Below the pieces are notes generated by a model. It had not been told where the DNA came from. It saw nothing but the letters and a program-made list of their open reading frames with translations, and did no database searches. This document shows positions 43,835-51,924 of a stretch of 64,000 bases of DNA, piece by piece. Both the position numbers and the translations under genes were made by a program. The stretch covers positions 29,287 to 93,286 of the forward strand of contig JALEJS010000005.1 in assembly GCA_022769545.1 (NCBI GenBank), written 5' to 3'. Each line of letters starts with the position of its first letter. Position 1 is the stretch's first letter. The stretch is from Blautia sp. (lineage in GTDB: Bacteria > Bacillota > Clostridia > Lachnospirales > Lachnospiraceae).

Positions 43835-43839
43835 CAGCT

Positions 43840-43911
43840 GCTGATGTGGCTCAGAGGTAGAGCACTTCCTTGGTAAGGAAGGGGTCACGGGTTCAATTCC
43901 CGTCATCAGCT
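43840..43911 (+). tRNA. tRNA-Thr (anticodon GGT)
   Basis: A 72-base cloverleaf: acceptor GCTGATG (43840-43846)/CATCAGC (43904-43910), D-arm with GGCTCAGAGGTAGAGC, anticodon stem CTTCC/GGAAG around TT-GGT-AA (anticodon 43872-43874), and T-arm GGGTTCAATTCCC. Discriminator U; CCA is not encoded. Confidence 0.96.
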
Positions 43912-43917
43912 TTTGAT

Positions 43918-43958
43918 AAGTCCTGAATTTCTCCCGAATTTCAGGACTTTATTTTTTT
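43918..43958 (+). terminator. Terminator after tRNA-Thr
   Basis: AAGTCCTGAA (43918-43927) pairs with TTCAGGACTT (43940-43949), followed by TATTTTTTT. Confidence 0.85.
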
Positions 43959-44010
43959 GCCCGTCTCCGGAAAAAAGTAAAAAGTAGCACACCCCACGAA
44001 AGTGCAGTGA

Positions 44011-44039
44011 TTGCGTTTTATGGCGAATTATGGTATGAT
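44011..44039 (+). promoter_or_regulatory. Promoter of the receiver-EAL gene
   Basis: TTGCGT (44011-44016), 17-bp spacer, TATGAT (44034-44039); predicted start near 44046, leaving a 45-base leader with a ten-G tract. Confidence 0.6.
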
Positions 44040-44070
44040 AATGCCGTATTATGTGTTTGCCAAAAATCAA

Positions 44071-44080
44071 GGGGGGGGGG
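44071..44080. repeat. Ten-base poly-G tract in the leader
   Basis: Ten consecutive G lie 11 bases before the ATG at 44092, between promoter and ribosome site. Such a homopolymer is prone to slippage and could alter ribosome access or spacing. Confidence 0.8.
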
Positions 44081-44091
44081 TAAAAAGGAGT

Positions 44092-46899
44092 ATGAGCGCA
44101 GAGAAAAAGGCCTGTATTATGATTGTGGATGATACGGAGCTGAACCGGGAAATATTAAAAAGTATGCTGGAAGATCAGTATGAGATACTGGAGGCAGAAG
44201 ATGGACTGCAGGCAGTCGGGATGCTGGAAAAAACTGCGGAAACGGTCAGTCTGATGCTTCTTGATATAAATATGCCGGGGATGGACGGATACCGGGTGCT
44301 GGAGATTATGAACGAGCGCCACTGGATCGAGCAGATTCCTGTCATTATCATATCTTCTGAGCAGGCTTCCGGTTTTGTAAAAAAAGCCTATGATCTCGGC
44401 GCGACCGATTATTTCCAACGACCTTTTGATATGGTGACAGTATCCCGCCGGGTACGGAATACCATTCTGCTGTATCGGAAATATTCCAGAGACCTGGAAG
44501 ATACCGTAGGGATGCTGTCCAGTATTTTTTATAAGATTCTGAAAGTAAATCTGACTGAGGATACCCACCAGGACATTAAAGTGGAAGATGGGGAAAAGAC
44601 ATCAGAGACGGGGTATTCCCCATCTCTTTCCCAGTGGATGAAGGAATATGCCAGACTGGGAAATGTTTATCCGGAGGACAGGGAAGAATACGATGCGTTT
44701 TGTGATCTGGAATATCTGAGAGGGCAGTTTGCGAAAGGCAAAAAGCTCCTGGATATTCACTACCGCCGGAAAATAAACGGAGAATTCCGCTGGGTTTCCA
44801 TGGAGCTGATTCCCAGTACCGAATATAAACCGGGCAATCAGGTGGTCCTTCTGTACATCCGGGACATTCACGACGATTATCTGAGACAGGTGGAATTTGC
44901 CATGCGCAGGGCGACAAATTCTCTGTGCATCGTCACGATGAACCTCACGGCAGATAAGATCGTTTCAGAATCTTCGGTTTATTCCAGTCATCGATTGTCA
45001 TCGGACCTGGAGAAGGTAGACGATTTCGTACGGTCCATCGGTGCCTTTCTTCCGCTGCAGGACAGCCGGCAGCAGATCGAGCGGAGCTTTTGCAGGGAGA
45101 ATCTTCTGAGGCAGATGGAGCAGGGAAATTCCACAGTGACCGGCACTGGATGGTTTGTTCTGGGTGAGAGTCAGCCGAGCCTTCTCAGGCTGACGGCCGA
45201 AATTGTGAGAAATTCTTATACGGAAGAGATAGAAGCAGTACTCTGCATGGCCGATGAAACGCAGAAATACATGGATACGAAGATGCCGGAGCTGTTGTAT
45301 GAATCTACATATGAGCGGGTTGGCATCATTGATACACAGAGAAGACGGATCTCTGTCAGAGCGGCGTTTCACGATGAGACAGACGGATGGAAAGAGGATC
45401 CCGGCAGCTATGATGAATACCGTTTTCACATGGCATCCGATGTGATTCTGGAAAAAGACCGGACAGAGTATCTCAGAAATTCATCGGTTGAAAATCTGAA
45501 GGCCAATCTGGACATCTGTGACCGGTATGTGTATACTGTTGCTCATGTGGAGGATGGTGAGGCCCATCTGAAAAGTCATTCCTATGTATATCTGGACCGG
45601 CAGATGGGAATCATTGTTGCGGCAATTGAAGACGTAACCTCGCTTTCTGAGAAGGATACCCTGACAGGAGGAATCAACCGGGGCGGGTTTATCCGCCGGG
45701 CAGAACGAATCCTGAGGGAGAGGAACGGGGTTGAGAATTACGCCCTTCTGTATTATAATATTCGCGGGTTTAAGGCAGTGAATGAGCTGTTTGGTGTGGC
45801 AGAGGGGGATCGCCTTCTGCGGTCACTGTACCAGAATCTTCAGAAATCATTCCTGAAACCGCTGCTTACCGCAAGGGTTGAGGCAGATCAGTTTATCTGT
45901 CTTGTAGAACAGAAAAACCTGGATTTTGACAGACTTTCACGTCTGTGTCAGCATGTATATTCTCTGAAAGGAAAGCAGCTCAGAATCAACGGCTGCTTCG
46001 GAATTTATCCAATCAGAGAAAGCAATATCAGTGTCAGCGGCATGTGTGACCGTGCGCGTCTGGCAGAACAGCATATCAAAGACGGATATATGAAATATTA
46101 TGAGATATATGATCAGAAAATGAGTGATGCATATATCGACAAGACAGAACTGCTCAGCATGATAGACAGTGCTCTGCAAAGAAAAGAATTTGTGGTATAT
46201 TATCAGCCGGTGGTGGATGCCGGAACCGGGAAAACGGTTTCTGCGGAAGCACTGGTCCGCTGGATTCATCCGCAGAGAGGGATCATTTCTCCCGGGGTGT
46301 TTATTCCGGCGCTGGAAGAAAGCGGAAGAATTTCCCAGCTGGATCTGTATGTGGCAAAAGAAGTACTGGAATTTCAGACGAAGCGCCTTCAGGCGGGAAA
46401 AGTGGTGGTTCCTGTTTCTGTAAATCTTTCCTGGATGGATTTTTATGACACAAGCATGGTGGAATGGCTTCGCCGGGAAATGGACAGCGAAATCTTTCCG
46501 GAAGGGATTTTCCGCTATGAGATCACAGAAACATCTTATGCCGCAGTTGCGGAAACTCAGAAATCGGTTCTGCAGGAGCTGAGAGAACGGGGCATACAGC
46601 TGCTTCTGGATGATTTCGGAAGCGGATATTCCTCTTTCAGCACCATGCGGAATTATGATTTTGACATATTGAAGCTGGATATGGGATTTGTGCGTCAGAT
46701 TGAGGAAAGTGCCAAGACGCGCAGCATCATACATTCCATCATAGATATGTCGCACCACATGAATGTAAAAGTCATTGCAGAGGGCGCCGAGACAGAAAGA
46801 CAGGTGCAGTTCCTCCGTGAACACGGCTGTGACTATATTCAGGGTTACTATTTTTATAAACCACTGTCACAAAATGATTTTGAGAAAGTTCTGAACTAA
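44092..46899 (+). CDS. Receiver-PAS-degenerate GGDEF-EAL protein (c-di-GMP phosphodiesterase candidate)
   Basis: A 935-residue signalling protein. Receiver domain 1-125 with Asp58 in LLDINMPGMDG; a long middle region (about 200-500) with PAS-like segments; a GGDEF domain near 520-680 in which the active motif is EADQF, so likely inactive as cyclase; a complete EAL domain (about 690-930) with EALVRW, EITETS, DDFGSGYSS, KLDMGFV, AEGAET and QGYYFYKP, so probably hydrolyses c-di-GMP. The ATG at 44092 has AAGGAG only one base away, an unusually short spacing; a ten-G tract lies further upstream. An Hpt protein gene follows and may feed its receiver. Confidence 0.88.
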   Translation: MSAEKKACIMIVDDTELNREILKSMLEDQYEILEAEDGLQAVGMLEKTAETVSLMLLDINMPGMDGYRVLEIMNERHWIEQIPVIIISSEQASGFVKKAYDLGATDYFQRPFDMVTVSRRVRNTILLYRKYSRDLEDTVGMLSSIFYKILKVNLTEDTHQDIKVEDGEKTSETGYSPSLSQWMKEYARLGNVYPEDREEYDAFCDLEYLRGQFAKGKKLLDIHYRRKINGEFRWVSMELIPSTEYKPGNQVVLLYIRDIHDDYLRQVEFAMRRATNSLCIVTMNLTADKIVSESSVYSSHRLSSDLEKVDDFVRSIGAFLPLQDSRQQIERSFCRENLLRQMEQGNSTVTGTGWFVLGESQPSLLRLTAEIVRNSYTEEIEAVLCMADETQKYMDTKMPELLYESTYERVGIIDTQRRRISVRAAFHDETDGWKEDPGSYDEYRFHMASDVILEKDRTEYLRNSSVENLKANLDICDRYVYTVAHVEDGEAHLKSHSYVYLDRQMGIIVAAIEDVTSLSEKDTLTGGINRGGFIRRAERILRERNGVENYALLYYNIRGFKAVNELFGVAEGDRLLRSLYQNLQKSFLKPLLTARVEADQFICLVEQKNLDFDRLSRLCQHVYSLKGKQLRINGCFGIYPIRESNISVSGMCDRARLAEQHIKDGYMKYYEIYDQKMSDAYIDKTELLSMIDSALQRKEFVVYYQPVVDAGTGKTVSAEALVRWIHPQRGIISPGVFIPALEESGRISQLDLYVAKEVLEFQTKRLQAGKVVVPVSVNLSWMDFYDTSMVEWLRREMDSEIFPEGIFRYEITETSYAAVAETQKSVLQELRERGIQLLLDDFGSGYSSFSTMRNYDFDILKLDMGFVRQIEESAKTRSIIHSIIDMSHHMNVKVIAEGAETERQVQFLREHGCDYIQGYYFYKPLSQNDFEKVLN

Positions 46900-46940
46900 A
46901 CGGAAGTGTCTGCTCACGCAGACATCATCGATCATAAAAG
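46895..46940. repeat. Interspersed ~45-bp palindromic repeat, copy 2
   Basis: Matches 21256-21302 at about 40 of 45 positions, including a TGTCTGC-(TCAC)-GCAGACA hairpin and the ATCATAAAAG tail. The stop codon of the EAL gene lies within its first bases. Confidence 0.7.
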
Positions 46941-46960
46941 AACACAGGAGAGTCGAGAGA

Positions 46961-47305
46961 ATGACGATAAAAGAGTGTTATGCGATCATTGGTGATTATG
47001 AGGATGCATTGGCCCGGCTGATGAAGGATTCTCTGTTGAAGCGTTTTCTTGGAAAATTCACAGAAGACAAAAGCTATGAGAGCCTTTGTACCGCATTGGA
47101 AAAAGAGAACTATGAAGAGGCATTTCGCTGTGCCCACACACTGAAGGGCGTGGCGGGAAATCTTGCATTGACAGGGCTTGCTGCGCTGAGCAGTGAGATC
47201 ACAGAGATCCTTCGGGACAGAGAGCCTCACGATGTGAGCGGTCAGATGGAAAAGCTGGATGCGGAATACCGCAAAGTGACAGATGCGATCCGGCAGCTGG
47301 ACTGA
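46961..47305 (+). CDS. Hpt (histidine phosphotransfer) domain protein
   Basis: A 114-residue all-helical protein with the Hpt motif AHTLKGVAGNL (phospho-His about residue 59). It relays phosphoryl groups between receiver domains; the obvious partner is the receiver-EAL protein encoded upstream. AGGAGAG precedes the ATG. No hybrid kinase is encoded in the window, so the phosphodonor is elsewhere. Confidence 0.88.
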   Translation: MTIKECYAIIGDYEDALARLMKDSLLKRFLGKFTEDKSYESLCTALEKENYEEAFRCAHTLKGVAGNLALTGLAALSSEITEILRDREPHDVSGQMEKLDAEYRKVTDAIRQLD

Positions 47306-47389
47306 GAGGAAAGAAGAATTCGCGTTTAAGCAGAACAAAACTGTTAAAAATAAAAAATATCCAACTTGAGTATCCGGGAGGGGAAAGAA

Positions 47390-49057
47390 ATGGAAAACGA
47401 AACTGTTTCCAAAAATTTTATCGAAAACATTATTGACAAGGACCTGGCGGAAGGCGTGTATGACACCGTGCATACCCGTTTTCCTCCGGAACCGAATGGC
47501 TATCTTCATATCGGGCATGCCAAATCCATTCTGCTGAACTATGGCCTTGCGCAGGAATACGGCGGAAAATTTAATATGCGATTCGATGATACCAATCCCA
47601 CAAAGGAAAAAACAGAATTTGTGGAGTCGATTAAGGAAGACATCAAATGGCTTGGGGCAGACTGGGAAGATCGTCTCTTTTTTGCGTCGGATTATTTTGA
47701 TCAGATGTATGAAGCAGCTGTGAAGCTGATCAAGAAAGGAAAAGCATATGTCTGCGACCTGAGTGCAGAGGAAATCCGTGAATACCGCGGAACTCTGACA
47801 GAGGCGGGAAAGGAAAGTCCGTACCGCGGCCGAAGTGTGGAAGAAAACCTTCAGCTCTTTCAGGAAATGAGAGACGGAAAATATGGAGATGGTGAGAAGG
47901 TCCTTCGTGCAAAAATCGATATGGCCTCTCCGAATATGAATATGAGAGATCCGGTTATTTACCGTGTGGCTCATATGACCCATCACAATACCGGGGACAA
48001 GTGGTGCATCTATCCGATGTACGATTTTGCCCATCCGATTGAGGATGCCATCGAAGGCATCACACATTCGATCTGTACGCTGGAATTTGAGGATCACCGT
48101 CCGCTGTATGAGTGGGTGGTACGGGAACTGGAATATCCGCATCCTCCGAAACAGATTGAATTTGCAAAACTGTATCTCACAAATGTGGTTACCGGAAAAC
48201 GGTACATCAAGAAACTGGTGGAGGACGGCATTGTGGACGGATGGGATGATCCCCGTCTTGTATCCATTGCAGCACTTCGTCGCCGCGGATTCACACCGGA
48301 GTCCATTAAGATGTTTGTGGATCTTTGCGGTGTTTCCAAGGCAAACAGCTCCGTAGATTATGCCATGCTGGAATACTGCATCCGCGAGGATCTGAAGTTA
48401 AAGCGTCCGCGTCTGATGGCAGTGCTGGATCCGGTGAAGCTGGTGATCGACAATTATCCGGAAGGACAGATCGAGTACCTGGAGGCTCCGAACAATATGG
48501 AAAATGAAAGCCTTGGCGTGCGCAGCATCCCCTTCGGAAAAGAGCTGTACATTGAGCGGGAGGATTTCATGATCGAGCCGCCGCGCAAATATAAGAGACT
48601 GTTCGTGGGTACGGAAGTGCGTCTGATGAATGCGTATTTCGTGACCTGCACCGGCTATGAAACAGACGAAGAAGGAAAGGTTACAGTGGTACACTGTGAT
48701 TATGATCCTGCCACAAAGGGCGGAAACGCACCGGACGGCCGCAAGGTAAAGGGAACCATTCACTGGGTAGAGGCTTCCTGTGCAGGACAGGTACAGGTAC
48801 GTCTGTATGAAAACATTGTGGATGAGGAAAAGGGTGTATATAATAAAGAAGACGGTTCACTGAATGTAAATCCCAATTCCCTGACAGTGGCACAGGCCTA
48901 TGTGGAGCCGGAGCTTCTGAAGGCGAAGGGCTATGACAGCTACCAGTTTGTGCGAAACGGATTTTTCTGTGCGGACATCCACGACTCCAAAGAAGGAGCA
49001 CCGGTGTTTAACCGGATCGTATCATTAAAGAGCTCCTTTAAACTTCCGAAGGCGTAA
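47390..49057 (+). CDS. glnS: Glutamine--tRNA ligase
   Basis: A 555-residue class I synthetase. [18 protein letters not shown] (HIGH), [34 protein letters not shown], and the two C-terminal beta-barrel anticodon domains are present; the region [15 protein letters not shown] is typical of GlnRS rather than GluRS. The ATG at 47390 follows GGGAGGGGAAAG. Its presence implies direct glutaminylation of tRNA. The leader (47306-47389) is too short for a T-box. Confidence 0.95.
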   Translation: MENETVSKNFIENIIDKDLAEGVYDTVHTRFPPEPNGYLHIGHAKSILLNYGLAQEYGGKFNMRFDDTNPTKEKTEFVESIKEDIKWLGADWEDRLFFASDYFDQMYEAAVKLIKKGKAYVCDLSAEEIREYRGTLTEAGKESPYRGRSVEENLQLFQEMRDGKYGDGEKVLRAKIDMASPNMNMRDPVIYRVAHMTHHNTGDKWCIYPMYDFAHPIEDAIEGITHSICTLEFEDHRPLYEWVVRELEYPHPPKQIEFAKLYLTNVVTGKRYIKKLVEDGIVDGWDDPRLVSIAALRRRGFTPESIKMFVDLCGVSKANSSVDYAMLEYCIREDLKLKRPRLMAVLDPVKLVIDNYPEGQIEYLEAPNNMENESLGVRSIPFGKELYIEREDFMIEPPRKYKRLFVGTEVRLMNAYFVTCTGYETDEEGKVTVVHCDYDPATKGGNAPDGRKVKGTIHWVEASCAGQVQVRLYENIVDEEKGVYNKEDGSLNVNPNSLTVAQAYVEPELLKAKGYDSYQFVRNGFFCADIHDSKEGAPVFNRIVSLKSSFKLPKA

Positions 49058-49074
49058 CGGAAAGACAAAGTACA

Positions 49075-49152
49075 AGTCGAACGCACACTTATAGAAGTGG
49101 GAGTCTTCTTCGACTGAGATAACAGGCGGATTCCGGAGAGCTCGGGAATCCG
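49075..49152. other. Two stem-loops after glnS, possible transposon-end relic
   Basis: AGTCGAA (49075-49081)/TTCGACT (49109-49115) encloses CACTT-ATAG-AAGTG (49086-49099); a second hairpin is CGGATTCC (49127-49134)/GGAATCCG (49145-49152). No good U-tract. The AAGTGGGAGTCTTC segment recalls, from memory, subterminal hairpins of IS200/IS605-type elements; low certainty. Confidence 0.35.
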
Positions 49153-49188
49153 TTTGAAATATATGAAAATACAATGGAGGAAAATATC

Positions 49189-49581
49189 ATGAAGAGAGTC
49201 AACGTAGTGAAAAAAGATGCATGTATGGCATGCAAAGCCTGTGAAATTGCCTGTTCCGAGGCTTTTTACAAGGAATTCAACCCGGATTACTCCTGCATTC
49301 ACATTGAGACCGCAAAGGATGGCGTATCTCCCAAGCCGGTACATTGTGTGCAGTGCGGAAAATGTGCAAAGGCCTGTCCGGAAGGCGCAATTACACAGAA
49401 CGCTAAGGGCGTATACATGATCAACAAGAAAAAATGTGTGGGCTGCGGAAAATGTGCAGAAGCATGTCCGTTCGGCGTGATCGTAAAGAAAGAAGGAGCA
49501 GAAACCGCAACAAAATGTATTGCATGTGGTATCTGTGTAAAAGCCTGCCCGATGGAAATTCTGGAGATTAAAGAGGCATAA
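49189..49581 (+). CDS. Polyferredoxin-like 4Fe-4S protein (HycB/DmsB-like)
   Basis: A 130-residue electron carrier with four cysteine motifs: CMACKACEIAC, CVQCGKCAKACP, CVGCGKCAEACP and CIACGICVKACP, enough for three to four 4Fe-4S clusters. Spacing resembles small HycB/DmsB electron-transfer subunits, but no catalytic subunit is nearby. The ATG at 49189 follows GGAGGAAAAT; no signal sequence, so cytoplasmic. Confidence 0.9.
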   Translation: MKRVNVVKKDACMACKACEIACSEAFYKEFNPDYSCIHIETAKDGVSPKPVHCVQCGKCAKACPEGAITQNAKGVYMINKKKCVGCGKCAEACPFGVIVKKEGAETATKCIACGICVKACPMEILEIKEA

Positions 49582-49639
49582 GCAATCAGAGAAAACATAA
49601 AACGATAAGAGTGATTCATAAGAGAAACCAACAAGAGCG

Positions 49640-49712
49640 AAGGGAGCGTCGCAGAGTGACGGATGATTCAAAGATGATAAATCCGTTACGGGGCGAAACT
49701 CCCTTGTTTTTT
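49640..49712 (+). terminator. Branched terminator after the polyferredoxin gene
   Basis: AAGGGAG (49640-49646) pairs with CTCCCTT (49699-49705) and encloses small hairpins CGTC/GACG and CGGAT/ATCCG; six T follow. Confidence 0.6.
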
Positions 49713-49728
49713 ATTTCATAGGAAATTC
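49707..49728 (+). repeat. Post-terminator 22-bp repeat, copy 2
   Basis: Identical over 22 bases to 1688-1709 (six T plus ATTTCATAGGAAATTC); again begins in a terminator T-run. Confidence 0.7.
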
Positions 49729-49730
49729 TG

Positions 49731-49755
49731 AGCGGACTTGTCCGCTTTGTTTTTT
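49731..49755 (+). terminator. Second terminator AGCGGA-CTTG-TCCGCT
   Basis: Perfect short stem 49731-49746 followed by TTGTTTTTT. Confidence 0.7.
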
Positions 49756-49763
49756 CATGGAGC

Positions 49764-49995
49764 ATTTCTGGACTTTTCACTTGCAAAATGCATGAAAAAG
49801 TCCAGAATCTGTCAAAGCCGCATAGAATCTGGACTATATTTCTGCAATATATCGGGAAAAGTCCAGAATTCGCCGGATTTGGCGAAATTCTGGGTCAAAT
49901 TTTAGCAATGCGCCAAAAAAAGTCCAGAATCTGTCGAAGTCGCGCAGATTCTGGACCAAATTCTCATGATGTGTCTGGAAAAGTCCAACATTTGT
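49764..49995. repeat. Tandem array of 61-bp palindromic units
   Basis: AAAAGTCCA begins at 49796, 49857, 49918 and 49979, exactly 61 bases apart each time. The first three units also carry an inverted arm (ATTCTGGAC or variant) about 28 bases after the direct arm; a leading inverted arm stands at 49764-49773. Unit three folds as GTCCAGAATCTG/CAGATTCTGGAC. Loops and linkers vary. Right arm of one unit can also pair with the left arm of the next. The array fills the convergent gap between the polyferredoxin and the acidic membrane protein. Confidence 0.85.
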
Positions 49996-49996
49996 A

Positions 49997-50374
49997 TTAT
50001 TCTTCTTCCGTATCGGCCTTGTCTGTCTCCTCCGGAGTTTCAGCAGCCGCTTCTGCAACATCGGCATCATCCGCACTGTCAGCTTCTTCGGGAGCATCAG
50101 CTTCTTCCGCATCGCCAGCCCCTTCCGGTTCCTCCCAGGACACGAAATCCTCTTTCTCTTCCTCGCCGTCAGCAGCCTTTTCCGAACAGCAGCCAGGTTT
50201 GCAGCTGCCTCCCTTGCAGCAGTTATCCAGATCGTCAAAATCGTCGAAATCATCTTTGGGTGAACGGTTTCCGGAAGCGGGTTTCTTGGAGACAGCTGCT
50301 GCGATCACACCTGCAGCGGCAGCAGTGAGTGCTCCGACCGCAACCAGTCCCCAGTATTTATTTCTCTTTGCCAT
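49997..50374 (-). CDS. Acidic, cysteine-clustered membrane-anchored protein of unknown function
   Basis: A 125-residue protein. An N-terminal hydrophobic helix (residues 8-28) with short basic N-region anchors it; residues 38-48 are Asp/Phe-rich; CCKGGSCKPGCC (about residues 52-63) is a compact five-cysteine cluster that could bind metal or form disulfides; the last 60 residues are almost only Glu, Ala and Asp. AAAGGAG lies 9 bases before the ATG, supporting expression. I do not recognise a family. It faces the 61-bp array, which may act as its terminator. Confidence 0.7.
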   Translation of the reverse strand: MAKRNKYWGLVAVGALTAAAAGVIAAAVSKKPASGNRSPKDDFDDFDDLDNCCKGGSCKPGCCSEKAADGEEEKEDFVSWEEPEGAGDAEEADAPEEADSADDADVAEAAAETPEETDKADTEEE

Positions 50375-50487
50375 AATAAGTACTCCTTTCAGAATAGAGT
50401 TTTACCATCATGCGTAAATGAGTGGTGAATTATAATTTATTTTACTACGTTTTCGCTAAAAAAGAAAGGGGCTTTCTGTACAACTTT

Positions 50488-50575
50488 CAGCTGGGGCGTC
50501 CCCGCTTCAAGTGCGCAGATGAATGCTCCTTCGGAGCGCGCGCCTTGCGGCAGGTACGCCGGTGGCGTATTTGAA
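50488..50575. other. GC-rich cluster of small hairpins
   Basis: Contains GGGG-CGT-CCCC, GCTCC-TTC-GGAGC and TACGCC-GGT-GGCGTA in under 90 bases, against AT-rich surroundings (50375-50480). No ORF or known RNA recognised; it lies between two divergent genes. Confidence 0.4.
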
Positions 50576-50592
50576 TCCGCAGGAAAAAGCGG

Positions 50593-50621
50593 TTGCATCG
50601 GTCCGGGGGAAAGGGTATACT
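50593..50621 (+). promoter_or_regulatory. Promoter of the maf operon
   Basis: TTGCAT (50593-50598), 17-bp spacer, TATACT (50616-50621). Confidence 0.6.
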
Positions 50622-50653
50622 AAGACCGAATGAAGAAAAAGGAAGAAAATGAT

Positions 50654-51247
50654 ATGAACAGAATTATTTTGGCTTCGGCATCCCCCAGGAGGAAAGAACT
50701 GCTGGAACGCGCCGGAATTGTTTTCGATATTCTTCCGGGCGGCGGGGAAGAAAGCATCACATCCCGGGATCCGCAGGAGGCGGTGATCAGTCTGGCCTGC
50801 CAGAAAGCCAGGGCCACTGCATCCGGTCTGGAGGCTGAGGAAGGAACCTGTGTGATCGGAGCAGATACGATTGTGGTGTACCGTGATGAGATACTTGGAA
50901 AGCCTGCAGATGAGCAGGATGCATTTGAGACTCTGATGAAGCTTCAGGATCAGACACATCAGGTATATACCGGAGTATGTGTATTGCAGAAAAAGCAGCA
51001 GGACTGGGAGCGACTGAGCTTTGCCGCCTGTACGGATGTGACCTTTTATCCGGTTACAGAAGAAGAAATCAGAGCCTATATCCGGACAAAGGAACCGATG
51101 GACAAGGCTGGAAGCTATGGGATCCAGGGTGGTTTCGGAATCTATGTAAAAGAAATCAGAGGAGAATACAGCAATGTGGTTGGCCTTCCGGTGGCACGGC
51201 TTCTCTATGAGACAAAAAAAGCGGGAATAGACCTTAGGAGAATGTAA
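50654..51247 (+). CDS. maf: Maf-family nucleotide pyrophosphatase
   Basis: A 197-residue enzyme that hydrolyses non-canonical or excess nucleoside triphosphates (dTTP/UTP class) and is linked to septum control. Markers: ILASASPRRKELLERAG, VIGADTIVV, GKPADEQDAFETL, KAGSYGIQG and EYSNVVGLPVARL. The ATG at 50654 has AAGGAAG about 9 bases upstream; an ATG at 50630 would coincide with the predicted RNA start. Followed after one base by the HAD phosphatase gene. Confidence 0.93.
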   Translation: MNRIILASASPRRKELLERAGIVFDILPGGGEESITSRDPQEAVISLACQKARATASGLEAEEGTCVIGADTIVVYRDEILGKPADEQDAFETLMKLQDQTHQVYTGVCVLQKKQQDWERLSFAACTDVTFYPVTEEEIRAYIRTKEPMDKAGSYGIQGGFGIYVKEIRGEYSNVVGLPVARLLYETKKAGIDLRRM

Positions 51248-51248
51248 A

Positions 51249-51905
51249 ATGATGAAAGCATGTATTTTTGATCTGGACGGAACACTTGCCGACACGCTGG
51301 AGTCCATGGCGTATGTGGCGAATACGATTATGAACAGATTCGGACTGAAGGAAATGCCGGTGGAAAATTTCAAATATTACTGCGGTGAGGGTGCAAATAT
51401 GCTGATGCGACGCTGTCTGAAGGATGCAGGAGATCCGGAGCTGGTACATTTTGAAGAAGGACAGAGACTGTACCGGGAAATGTTTGCCCGGGATCCGATG
51501 TATAAGGTAACGCACTATCCGGGAATGCCGGAAACACTGAAAACACTGAAAGAGATGGGGGTACCTGTCGCGGTATGCTCCAACAAACCACATCCTGCGG
51601 CGGTGAAGGTCATTGACAGGATGTTTCCGGGGATTTTCGACCTGGTGGTCGGACAGAGCGATCAGATTCCAAGAAAGCCGTCACCGGACGGTGCACTTTA
51701 TATCGCAAAGACGTTTGGCGTCAAGCCTGAGGAGTGCATGTATGTGGGAGATACTGCCACAGATATGAAAACAGGAAAAGCGGCCGGAATGTTTACCGTT
51801 GGTGCACTGTGGGGCTTTCGCGACGAACAGGAACTGCGCGAAAACGGTGCGGATGAGCTGGCGAAGAAGCCGGAGGATCTGCTTCGGATATATAAAAACA
51901 GATAA
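51249..51905 (+). CDS. HAD-superfamily hydrolase (phosphoglycolate phosphatase-like)
   Basis: A 218-residue phosphatase with HAD motif I FDLDGTLADTLES, motif II VCSNKP, motif III Lys in RKPSPDGA and motif IV VGDTATDM. The cap domain is of the Gph type. Substrate likely a small phosphomonoester such as phosphoglycolate. AGGAGA precedes; co-transcribed with maf. Confidence 0.92.
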   Translation: MMKACIFDLDGTLADTLESMAYVANTIMNRFGLKEMPVENFKYYCGEGANMLMRRCLKDAGDPELVHFEEGQRLYREMFARDPMYKVTHYPGMPETLKTLKEMGVPVAVCSNKPHPAAVKVIDRMFPGIFDLVVGQSDQIPRKPSPDGALYIAKTFGVKPEECMYVGDTATDMKTGKAAGMFTVGALWGFRDEQELRENGADELAKKPEDLLRIYKNR

Positions 51906-51924
51906 AAAGAACGGGGGAATGGAA

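Noticed and set aside
47306..47389. T-box leader before glnS
   Set aside because: Only 84 bases, with no T-box sequence or antiterminator/terminator pair.
49796..49995. CRISPR array
   Set aside because: Only three to four units; arms alternate in orientation and the interior is semi-palindromic rather than unique spacers; no cas genes nearby.
49788..50417. Plus-strand coding region of about 209 codons
   Set aside because: It reads through the 61-bp array (not a multiple of three) and antisense to the acidic protein, whose start has a good ribosome site; its Ser/Ala-rich product is a by-product of the acidic repeats.
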